Shown one piece after another: positions 16,214 through 23,734 of a DNA stretch of 64,000 nt. The notes under the pieces are model-generated. The model had not been told where the DNA came from. It saw only the letters and a program-made list of their open reading frames with translations, and searched no databases. The number at the start of each line of letters is the position of its first letter. Position 1 is the stretch's first letter. Source of the stretch: Lacticaseibacillus porcinae (GTDB lineage Bacteria; Bacillota; Bacilli; Lactobacillales; Lactobacillaceae). A program made the position numbers and the translations under genes. The DNA lies in assembly GCF_003946305.1 (NCBI RefSeq), contig NZ_RHNS01000001.1, positions 434,001 to 498,000 of the forward strand, read 5' to 3'.

Positions 16214-19089
16214 CAATTGTCACTCTCTTCTAATTCATTTTCGTCTTCGTCGTCAGGTTCTGCCCAAGCAGACTGATCATCAGTTCCTTCAATTAAAGCT
16301 CGATTAAACACTGCATTGGTTACATAGGTATATTTTAGTGTCTGCATACCTTCGATATCTGGAACACCCAAACTAATACCAATATCCAGCAAGCTTGCCT
16401 TATCAAATGATTCTGCAATCTCATCCACTTGCTCATTCTGATTCTTCGATTTCTTTAACTTAATTGGGTAAATGACGAGTAACGGGCGACGCGTAATACC
16501 AGTTCCAAAGTAACTATTTTCGTTAATGACATTCTTCTTGCCTAAGGCGTTCAGTCCTGCATTCAATTTGATACTTTCTTCGATCTTCATTGCAGTCTTC
16601 TCGCTAAGACCGCCTTTACCATATTCCCGAGTACCTAAACGACTGCTATTACCAGACAAACGAATGTTCGAATCTGATCCATACACAGTAAAAGAACGTT
16701 CATGCGGTTGAATTGTCAACGAGCCAAACTGTCGAGAATTATCATCAGATATTTTTTTCGTTGCCACCACAACATCCCAAGTTTGCAACAGTGGGTTATT
16801 GCTTGCATCAATTTCCTTGACGACAGAACTATCTTCTGAAAGTTCACTAATCTGTGGAAAGTTAAGTCGCTCAACCACGTTCATAATCATCTTCTTCGGC
16901 ACTGCCAAAAACGTTGGCTTCTTGGGTAGCGCAAGTGTTCCTACGTCCTGCGCTCGGTATTGCTCTATTTCCTTCAACCATTCCACTACAATGCGCATGT
17001 TAGCATCTACCGTTTGAAAATCGGAACTAATCACAGGCGTTTCAATCGTTTGGCCATTAAGTTGACGCGTCATACGAATCGTATCAGTTGCTTTCATCTT
17101 GTTACGAGCGGTAACAATCAATGGGGTATCCTCAGCGGATCTTACCCGTAATCCAAAATCAATTGGTTTTCGGTTCTGCCTCGACATCTTCCGGATCTCT
17201 CGCCGCAATTCTTCCGTAGCGACAGAAATATGCCGGTACCAGTCAGCAGACTCTCGCGAAGTCCAGAGTCGACACAAATCGGCATATCCATCTCGATAAC
17301 CAAACCAACGACCCATTTGCATCAACGTGTCATACATTTTTGTGTTTCGATAGAAGTAGCTGGTTGTCAAACCTTCAAGGGTCAAGCCTCGCGCCAAACT
17401 AAGGCCACCAACTGCAATAATTCGCAATCCCTGTGGATTATCATCGTAATTTAAACGTTGGCTCGCTGATGAGCTATTGACCGTATAAACCTGAATTGGC
17501 GCAATTGCTTCAAATAATACGGCCTTAACATCTTCCCACGCTTCTGGGATTACAGTTGCATCAAATTTACAATGATCCACAGTTATTTGACTGTTCTTAT
17601 ATTCCTCGGTAAATAATTTATGCATTTTGGCAATCAGACCGTTTTCTTGTGAGTTGAGTCCATATAATTTGACCTCAGTTTGGAGTCTTCTGACGTAATC
17701 AGAAACCACCTCTTGAACTTGCTTTTGGACATCAATAAATCGCGATACATGAATAAGCATCGAGCGGTGTTTATGCTTTTGACCTCGCAGATCTCGAACT
17801 GCATTGGCAAGCAGGAAGAGCATAATAGCTCGCTTTAATGATTCTGGCAAAACTGAAAAGCTAGTTTCCTTCTTATGCTTAAGTGGTAGAATTGCCTCCA
17901 TATCGTCATTGTATCGCACAAAATAATGGTTCTTCCCCGTTGGTTGATAGACCTCCGAGGGACCAATATAATTGGAGGGTTGGTCTAAAAGATAAATAAA
18001 ATCTTTTGGAAAGAGATCATTTGTTTCCGGATCATCAAAATGAGGGTCAATGAATATATTAGCAAACGGTGTCGCAGTGAAGCCAACGTAGCTATACTTT
18101 GTAAAAAGCTTCAGTAGATTTCGAATACACTGATTGATTGCCGTAGGATCCTTTTCTTCAGGATCCTTTGTATTAATCGATGCGTTATCCGCTTCATCAT
18201 CAATTAATAATAAAGGTTCGTCGATCATACCACCATTCGACGTATTCTTGTCTTGAAGCCATTTGTGCAGTCGTCGTAAAACAGACGTATTCTTTTTTAC
18301 CGTGAATACTACAACATTACCTTTAGCAAGACCATTAATTCGCACATTAACGTTAGGCTTAAAGTCTTGAGTCGTGGATGTAACTGAAAAGGCTAATGAC
18401 ATATCTGGATGCTTGAGTCCTACACCAATTCGATTTGTATGATTTGTGTTTTTACTATTTACGGTTATCTCACGACTATCCGCACCGACAAAGCCCTCAT
18501 CAATTCGCGTTTGTGTTTGTTTTCGAAGTTTCTCAATCATGCCTGTTAAAACAATTACTACGCGATATCCAGCATCTGCGGCCTTATTCATCAAAGCAAT
18601 ATAATTTGAGGTTTTCCCTGATTGAACAGAGCCAATGACCAATCCTTTTCGTTGAAAAGGACTCCCTGAAAGCGGATCTCCGAGAACATCCATTATTTGA
18701 TTGGATGCGAATTCAATTTTTTTAATGACACGATCCGGTAACCCCGCATCCTCGCTAAGGTATTCTTGATAACCATCCCAATGTACAGAACCGCGCTCAG
18801 AAATAGAATTAAAATACCATTTCTTATCTGCGCGCGACTTATCTTCAAACATTGTCCCGTCGTGCATTGTTACCTTATACTTCGTCTCGAAAAATGACAC
18901 AACACGTTGAACATCGTTGTCAGAAATTTCGGATTCATGATCACACTTCCATAGAGGTATCATTTGACGAACAATGATCTCTATCTTGCCGTCCGGAATG
19001 CCTTGTGGACTCTTCTTGGCAACCTCTTCAACCAGCGATTTGGCATTATGCTCCAGCCATTCGATACCTTCTTCATTAATCTCCAGCAT
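16213..19089 (-). CDS. Z1-domain SF2 helicase/endonuclease-associated ATPase
   Basis: A 958-aa Z1 protein: a superfamily 2 helicase core followed by the Z1 domain, found in restriction loci with MORC-type ATPases. Walker A is GSVQSGKT (153-160), Walker B LLLIDDEAD (DDEAD 297-301), motif III YVGFTATPFANIF, and the Z1 block GGLSLARGLTLEGLTTSYFYR followed by MQMGRWFGYRDGY, which carries the arginine finger. It probably translocates or remodels DNA for the DUF4420 nuclease. The gene overlaps the MORC-type ATPase by 14 bp and DUF4420 by 1-3 bp. The C-terminus is very acidic (DDEDENELEESDN). Confidence 0.93.
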   Translation of the reverse strand: MLEINEEGIEWLEHNAKSLVEEVAKKSPQGIPDGKIEIIVRQMIPLWKCDHESEISDNDVQRVVSFFETKYKVTMHDGTMFEDKSRADKKWYFNSISERGSVHWDGYQEYLSEDAGLPDRVIKKIEFASNQIMDVLGDPLSGSPFQRKGLVIGSVQSGKTSNYIALMNKAADAGYRVVIVLTGMIEKLRKQTQTRIDEGFVGADSREITVNSKNTNHTNRIGVGLKHPDMSLAFSVTSTTQDFKPNVNVRINGLAKGNVVVFTVKKNTSVLRRLHKWLQDKNTSNGGMIDEPLLLIDDEADNASINTKDPEEKDPTAINQCIRNLLKLFTKYSYVGFTATPFANIFIDPHFDDPETNDLFPKDFIYLLDQPSNYIGPSEVYQPTGKNHYFVRYNDDMEAILPLKHKKETSFSVLPESLKRAIMLFLLANAVRDLRGQKHKHRSMLIHVSRFIDVQKQVQEVVSDYVRRLQTEVKLYGLNSQENGLIAKMHKLFTEEYKNSQITVDHCKFDATVIPEAWEDVKAVLFEAIAPIQVYTVNSSSASQRLNYDDNPQGLRIIAVGGLSLARGLTLEGLTTSYFYRNTKMYDTLMQMGRWFGYRDGYADLCRLWTSRESADWYRHISVATEELRREIRKMSRQNRKPIDFGLRVRSAEDTPLIVTARNKMKATDTIRMTRQLNGQTIETPVISSDFQTVDANMRIVVEWLKEIEQYRAQDVGTLALPKKPTFLAVPKKMIMNVVERLNFPQISELSEDSSVVKEIDASNNPLLQTWDVVVATKKISDDNSRQFGSLTIQPHERSFTVYGSDSNIRLSGNSSRLGTREYGKGGLSEKTAMKIEESIKLNAGLNALGKKNVINENSYFGTGITRRPLLVIYPIKLKKSKNQNEQVDEIAESFDKASLLDIGISLGVPDIEGMQTLKYTYVTNAVFNRALIEGTDDQSAWAEPDDEDENELEESDN

Positions 19090-20551
19090 AATCTTCCCCC
19101 AACATCTTTTTTACTTTTGAGTTTTTTTGAATCCATTCCGTTTTCATGAGTGCACGATATGCATCTTGCGTACTTCCCAATGTCGTTGCAAGTGCCGATA
19201 TCGTTTGTTTTGCCAACTCGTAAGCTCGTTCGTCTTCAATCGGCGTAGACTCAAGCTTATGATCGTTAGCGACATCATAATATACGGACATAAATGGAAA
19301 TCCTTCTTCAATTATTTTGAGGACACCTTCAAACATTCGTGCTTGCGAATCATTCAACCCATCACGAAACGCGCTAACGACTGGAAAGCCCCGATCTATG
19401 AGATACGACTCATTACCACGATTATCGATTTTCTCCCAAATATCATCAAAAGAAGAGGTTTCTAGTTTTCGGCCACGATAGCTATACACTCGTTCACTTT
19501 TACCGACCGCTTTAATCACAATCTGTTTGATGCGTTCTCGCAGCTGCGCCGGAACTTGAGCCGTAGATTTTTTAACATCAATTTTCCAATAATCATCCAA
19601 ACTATTCGGCAAATCTATTTGAACCCTTGCCAAACGTCGTAATTCAGAATCTCGAATCAATCGGAACCACTTTCCCCAAACAATAAGTCGGTGATTTCGA
19701 TATATATAAAGTCCTTGGTTGAGCCCAAGACCTTTGAGACTATCTGCCTCATTACGTTCCTGAACAGACATGTTACTGGCAAAGGGCATGATAAACGGTG
19801 TGATTTTAACCACTTTCCGATCAACAAGGAGCGCTTGTTCCTCCAGAACTTGTGTAAATGAATTTGACCGCAGGAAAGGATCAATAGGTTTGAGCTCACG
19901 ACCATTCATTGAAATCGTCAGTCTTTTTTCAACACTCATCGTCTCCAAATACCGATGAAAGACCAGCGCTAAATGTTGACTCGCATAATCCATTTTCCGA
20001 GCAAATTCATTTGAAAAGGATTCTGGCGAGTCACTGATCTGATCTAACTTCATCCAAAGGATCAACGTACCCTGAACCCGTTCTTTAAGCGCCGCGACAC
20101 CTGGGAATTGCGAAATCTCATCAGCACTATAAAGCTGCAAGGACCACTCTTGAGTTTGATGAATGTGATCTAAATCCCACTGTGCAGCCGTTAATTCCCC
20201 ATGTTGTTTTGAAACCACGGTCAACTGTCGGCACTGAGACATTGATGCCATTTTTAATCCCAATCCAAAACGTCCCAAATCGTTATGATCTCTTTCCGCG
20301 TGCACATCACTGCTGCCATACCGCATCGCTGAGGCAAGCGCATCTGAGTTCATCCCAACGCCGTCGTCTAACACAGAAACATAAGCGTTCTCTGGCGCAT
20401 CTTCCAAGGAAAATTGGATACTAACATTTCTCGCTCCATTGCTAATAGAGTTATCGATTATATCGGCAAGCGCCATTTCAAAAGAATATCCAATCGATCG
20501 AGTTGATTCGATCAGGTTTGCAGCATTTGGAGGCAAATTTTTCTGTCTCAT
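19076..20551 (-). CDS. MORC/MutL-like GHKL ATPase
   Basis: A 491-aa GHKL (Bergerat-fold) ATPase of the type Iyer, Abhiman and Aravind linked to eukaryotic MORC proteins and found in prokaryotic restriction loci. The N box is FEMALADIIDNSI (Glu25, Asn34), motif G1 LDDGVGM (about 61-67) and G2 DLGRFGLGLKMAS (91-103). An S5-like transducer segment follows (about 270-340, including RVQIDLPNSLDDYWKIDVKKS). It likely dimerises on ATP binding and clamps DNA, acting as a switch for the helicase and nuclease. It is first in the operon, with GGGAG before the ATG. The region upstream is AT-rich with no obvious regulator gene. Confidence 0.9.
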   Translation of the reverse strand: MRQKNLPPNAANLIESTRSIGYSFEMALADIIDNSISNGARNVSIQFSLEDAPENAYVSVLDDGVGMNSDALASAMRYGSSDVHAERDHNDLGRFGLGLKMASMSQCRQLTVVSKQHGELTAAQWDLDHIHQTQEWSLQLYSADEISQFPGVAALKERVQGTLILWMKLDQISDSPESFSNEFARKMDYASQHLALVFHRYLETMSVEKRLTISMNGRELKPIDPFLRSNSFTQVLEEQALLVDRKVVKITPFIMPFASNMSVQERNEADSLKGLGLNQGLYIYRNHRLIVWGKWFRLIRDSELRRLARVQIDLPNSLDDYWKIDVKKSTAQVPAQLRERIKQIVIKAVGKSERVYSYRGRKLETSSFDDIWEKIDNRGNESYLIDRGFPVVSAFRDGLNDSQARMFEGVLKIIEEGFPFMSVYYDVANDHKLESTPIEDERAYELAKQTISALATTLGSTQDAYRALMKTEWIQKNSKVKKMLGEDYAGD

Positions 20552-20609
20552 GTTTATTCTCCCGGGTGAATTATTGATTAATAAAGGATATATTAGCCAA
20601 CATCTACAG

Positions 20610-20683
20610 ATATGATATCGGCTCAGCCTAGCACAAAGACTGGATAAAAACTATAAAAATATTACTTTTCAAACATATGATAT
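20610..20683. repeat. Two ATATGATAT direct repeats upstream of the MORC operon
   Basis: ATATGATAT occurs at 20610-20618 and 20675-20683, 65 bp apart, inside the likely promoter region of the MORC operon. It may be a protein site, but in such AT-rich DNA chance is possible. Confidence 0.3.
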
Positions 20684-20975
20684 GAACAATGAATGTGTTA
20701 CCGGTCTTGATGTGAATAATATATTCTACTAAGAATATCACAAAATAGGGATTTTCGAAACATATCAACCTCTAATCCATCCGTAACCTTTGAGTTTTTT
20801 TGATAATTTTTTTCATACTGATAATCGATATTCACTGTGATTTTTTCAGTAAATTGGCCCTGACCTTAAAATATTTCTATATTCAAAATCTAGTAAAGTC
20901 CTGATTCCATAAATCCTCGACAAAATACTGCAGAGGATTGACGAATTTCGTAATTAATCATAGCCAATTGCACGC

Positions 20976-21361
20976 AAAGCCCACGAAACAGTCTCCCATT
21001 TCGTGGGCTTCTGGCTTTTATGCCAACAATATCCAATTACGTCAGTGCAGTGACCAAACATATTACCAAGTGACGGCTCTGCGCAACTTTGGGGGATTGG
21101 CCCAAAACCACTTCAAGGCTTACTCAGCTCTGCATTGCCTTTCGTCCACAGGCGCCACAAGTTTCCCATGTCACCATGGGGAAATCGATCCGGTGTGATC
21201 TAACTGAACCCGACTGGGCCCTTAGGTGCCGGCACTTTTGAAGCTAGAGATCCAACGGCCTAAGCCGCTGCGGATCAGTCTCACTCAGTTTGCGAGGAAC
21301 TGCCCCTCGTTGCGAAGTACTACTGACGACCTGCGCTAAGTCGCCCCTTCCTCCTTGAATT
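20976..21361 (-). ncRNA. Candidate structured noncoding RNA, about 385 nt, unassigned
   Basis: This region has no convincing ORF but is rich in hairpins and more GC-rich than its flanks. Read on the minus strand from a good promoter it contains CGAGG-N7-CCTCG, a two-layer stem GATCC..CGGC-TTAG-GCCG..GGATC, the palindrome GTGCCGGCAC, TTTCC/GGAAA around CATG-GTGA-CATG, GGG-N5-CCC in TTTTGGGCCAATCCCCCAAA, and a last perfect 12-bp stem AAGCCCACGAAA / TTTCGTGGGCTT (20977-21010). It does not match tmRNA, 6S, SRP RNA or type B RNase P RNA at the conserved sequences I know. It lies between the MORC operon and a divergent pair of unknown genes. Confidence 0.5.
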
Positions 21362-21368
21362 CCAAATC

Positions 21369-21397
21369 ATGGTAACGCCTTCATAAACTATTGTCAA
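21369..21397 (-). promoter_or_regulatory. Promoter for the candidate RNA
   Basis: On the minus strand a consensus TTGACA (21397-21392) lies 17 bp from TACCAT (21374-21369). Transcription would start near 21361. No start codon follows the AAGGAGG present at the 5' end, so a noncoding transcript is favoured. Confidence 0.6.
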
Positions 21398-21507
21398 GTA
21401 CTTTGAATCAGTTTTTTTCCGCTGACACGCCAAAATTATTTTTTCATTGCTTCAAATTTGGCAGATTGTTAATTCGATTGCATAATGCGCAATAGGAGGT
21501 GAAGCTC

Positions 21508-22365
21508 ATGGAAATGCAGAGTCGACGTCGGATCAGAGTCCGCGGCGTGGTAGCCGATAGTCTGACTGGGGACTTTTTGTTGCCCGACAGCTCGGTAATC
21601 ACTATCGATGCCGTAGTCGTTGGTGGGACTAATTTTGCTCGAGTCGGTAAGAACGAGTCGCTTGATTGGCCGCCACAAACTGTTTTTGCCGAATATAATC
21701 AAGAATTTCTCCGCACCCAGTTGCACTTGGGTTACGGCAGGCCGATTCTATTCAATGGCGTGTTAGTCAAAGTACATTTGATTGGTTCTCCACGCGATCG
21801 CGATTTTGCGATGAATTTGCAATTTCAACAGCGCAAGACGTTGGGACATCACTTAAGGCATTGGCTGGAGCATGAACACCATATCAAAGTCAAAGCTTGG
21901 CCACAGATTTTGCATCGCCTATTGGGAAATATTGACGATTATCTGGAAGGTAAGCTCACTTTAGAGATGGTTTTGACCCGATTCACAAAGGCTTTCTCTG
22001 CCTTGGGTCCACGCCTCAGCCAACGCACCACAATCATCGTCCGAAATGCATGGGCCCTTTCGGCAAAGTTCGACCGTAGCCTCGACGAGCGTTTACCGCC
22101 AGTTTATCTGTTCCGAGACGTTCAGCGCGTCGAGAACTTCCAATTCGGCGACGCTCGCGACACCGCGATGAAATACGACGACAACGACTACGAACGCCGC
22201 GATGAACCAGGTTATCTCAAACAACAATTTGATCAAGTCCAAGTCACCAAGCAACTCTTCCAACAACTTGACCTACCATTTTATGATCCCAAGTGGTTGG
22301 CGACCAAACGCGAACGCAACCAACCAGTGTGGGAGCCGTCGCAACTGAAACAATACCATTTATAG
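21508..22365 (+). CDS. Unknown protein, paralogue of the next gene (copy 1)
   Basis: A 285-aa cytoplasmic protein I do not recognise. It starts with a basic stretch (MEMQSRRRIRVRG), then ITIDAVVVGGTNFARVGK (about 30-47), and has a helical middle LRHWLEHEHHIK...IDDYLEGKLTLEMVLTRF. The same blocks recur in the next gene (VDAVVVVAGTN; LRKWINHYGYK...IKDYLADRIPM), so the two are tandem paralogues. The second half of copy 1 (about 170-285), rich in Arg, Asp and Gln, is unique. ATG 21508 follows AGGAGG by eight bases; a GTG at 21499 overlaps that site. The stop is 10 bp from the next ATG, so they are an operon. No catalytic motif or membrane segment is visible. Confidence 0.7.
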   Translation: MEMQSRRRIRVRGVVADSLTGDFLLPDSSVITIDAVVVGGTNFARVGKNESLDWPPQTVFAEYNQEFLRTQLHLGYGRPILFNGVLVKVHLIGSPRDRDFAMNLQFQQRKTLGHHLRHWLEHEHHIKVKAWPQILHRLLGNIDDYLEGKLTLEMVLTRFTKAFSALGPRLSQRTTIIVRNAWALSAKFDRSLDERLPPVYLFRDVQRVENFQFGDARDTAMKYDDNDYERRDEPGYLKQQFDQVQVTKQLFQQLDLPFYDPKWLATKRERNQPVWEPSQLKQYHL

Positions 22366-22375
22366 GAGGACAACC

Positions 22376-23056
22376 ATGCAAGGAGAGATCACAGGCACGA
22401 TCATCGGCGTTGACGCTGTGGTGGTCGTCGCTGGCACCAACTCGCAAGTCCGCCGCATTATGAAAGTGGCGATCAAAGATGAAGACATTGAATGGACGCA
22501 AGATCCTAACGACAACCCAACGATCGCAGCGCTGCCTTTTGAACAAATTTTTTTCACCGACATGGACATCGGCACCGCCGTCGAGGTCGATGGTCCAGTA
22601 CTGGTACGGCGCGTCGTCCCTGAAAGTGAGCGCGACGCCTTCGACCAAGGACTCAAGAAGCTCAATACGCGCATTCTTGGCGCCTTGCGGAAGTGGATCA
22701 ACCACTATGGCTACAAAGATCATCGCGCGGCTTTGGAAGCAACGATCAAGGACTATCTGGCTGACCGCATCCCCATGCCGACGATGTATGACCGCATTCA
22801 ACTTGAAGTCTTTGGTCCCGTGAACCAGCCCCCACTCAAAATGAAAAAACTTCGCGACGAGGTCAACCACTTGCTGGCAGCGCGGTGGGCCGTCGTCAAA
22901 ACCAGTCAATTGCTGTTGTGGTTTGAGGACATCGACACCTTCAGCGTAGAAGGTAGTGCCACGCCGCAAGATGACGGCCCGCTAGAAGTGATTCACTTAG
23001 ATAACGGCTCGATCGATGACTATTGGCAAAAGTGGCTCGACAAGACAAAAGCATAA
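22376..23056 (+). CDS. Unknown protein, paralogue of the previous gene (copy 2)
   Basis: A 226-aa protein, cytoplasmic by composition, with no family I can name. It begins MQGEITGTIIGVDAVVVVAGTN, aligning with ITIDAVVVGGTN of the previous gene, and shares the LRKWINH...IKDYLADRIPMPTMYDRI helical block. The C-terminus is acidic and ends DDYWQKWLDKTKA. GGAGG precedes the ATG. Both genes use GC-rich, housekeeping-like codons, unlike the AT-rich defence genes to the left, so they look resident rather than recently acquired. The cst-like promoter begins two bases after the stop, so the pair is not part of the sulfur operon. Confidence 0.7.
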   Translation: MQGEITGTIIGVDAVVVVAGTNSQVRRIMKVAIKDEDIEWTQDPNDNPTIAALPFEQIFFTDMDIGTAVEVDGPVLVRRVVPESERDAFDQGLKKLNTRILGALRKWINHYGYKDHRAALEATIKDYLADRIPMPTMYDRIQLEVFGPVNQPPLKMKKLRDEVNHLLAARWAVVKTSQLLLWFEDIDTFSVEGSATPQDDGPLEVIHLDNGSIDDYWQKWLDKTKA

Positions 23057-23057
23057 T

Positions 23058-23102
23058 TTGACTATATACCCCTACCCGTATATATTATACCTATAGGGGT
23101 AT
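23058..23102 (+). promoter_or_regulatory. Sulfur operon promoter with twin CsoR/CstR-type operators
   Basis: TTGACT (23058-23063) and TATATT (23081-23086) are exactly 17 bp apart. Two 16-bp CsoR-family-like operators overlie them: ATACCCCTACCCGTAT (23066-23081) and ATACCTATAGGGGTAT (23087-23102), with starts 21 bp apart, about two helical turns. Together they also form the larger palindrome ATACCCCTA-N19-TAGGGGTAT. The CstR-like repressor encoded at the end of the operon is the obvious ligand. Confidence 0.82.
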
Positions 23103-23132
23103 TTATTTTACAACAAAGGAGTCCAATACAAA

Positions 23133-23420
23133 ATGTCTAATATCGATCCATCCACCATACTCACCCAACGCACTGACCAAACTGTGATCGTCGATGTCCG
23201 CGAAGCCGATGAATTTGCCTCCGGTCATGTGCCAGGTGCGATCAATGTTCCATTATCTGAACTTGTCGCTCGCCATCAAGAAATTCCTGACGGTGCTTAC
23301 TTGATCTGCCAAACTGGCTCACGTTCAGCGATGGCAACGGAATTTTTGAATGCGAACGGCCAACACGTCACCAACATTCTCGGCGGCACGAGTGCTTGGC
23401 CAGAAGCCTTGGCGGTGTAG
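23133..23420 (+). CDS. Rhodanese-like sulfurtransferase (single domain)
   Basis: A 95-aa single-domain rhodanese, carrying sulfane sulfur as a persulfide on the active-site cysteine (Cys59 in ICQTGSRS). The CH2A-like motif VDVREADEFASGHVPGAINVPL (about residues 20-41) is complete. AAAGGAG stands 11 bases before the ATG. It is the first gene of the sulfur operon and is followed two bases later by a second rhodanese. It probably accepts or passes persulfide within the pathway that includes the CoA-disulfide reductase. Confidence 0.92.
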   Translation: MSNIDPSTILTQRTDQTVIVDVREADEFASGHVPGAINVPLSELVARHQEIPDGAYLICQTGSRSAMATEFLNANGQHVTNILGGTSAWPEALAV

Positions 23421-23422
23421 TC

Positions 23423-23734
23423 ATGTTTGGATTATTTTCGAAAGTGCAGTCGATCACGCCACAACAATTGCGCTTGAAATTGCGCGATCGCCATAACTTG
23501 TTGCTCGACGTCCGCGAACCGGCAGAATACCGGGCGGGGCATATCGCCCAAGCGAAGAACGTGCCGCTGCGACGGATCAGCAGTTACACCCCACCAGCGA
23601 ACACGCACCTATTTGTGATTTGTCAGTCAGGTGCCCGCTCTAAGCAAGCCTACAAAATTTTGCATCGCCAAGGCGCTGACGTCACTAACGTCTCTGGTGG
23701 TATGATGGCGTGGAAAGGAATGGTGCGCGCATGA
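23423..23734 (+). CDS. Second rhodanese-like sulfurtransferase
   Basis: A 103-aa rhodanese with the active-site loop ICQSGARS (Cys67) and LLLDVREPAEYRAGHIAQAKNVPL. The N-terminal MFGLFSKVQSITPQQL is typical of small Firmicute rhodaneses that sit on the membrane surface. The start ATG 23423 follows the previous stop by two bases with a weak GGCGGTG site, so it relies on translational coupling. Its stop overlaps the next gene (ATGA). Confidence 0.9.
   Translation: MFGLFSKVQSITPQQLRLKLRDRHNLLLDVREPAEYRAGHIAQAKNVPLRRISSYTPPANTHLFVICQSGARSKQAYKILHRQGADVTNVSGGMMAWKGMVRA

Noticed and set aside
20938-21198. Plus-strand frame of 86 codons in the gap before the paralogue pair
   Set aside because: No ribosome site, and it reads through the hairpins of the RNA candidate; composition is not protein-like.
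20976-21361. Identity as RNase P RNA, tmRNA, 6S or SRP RNA
   Set aside because: The conserved cores I know for these (for example GAGGAAAGTCC of RNase P, the tmRNA tag frame) are not present.
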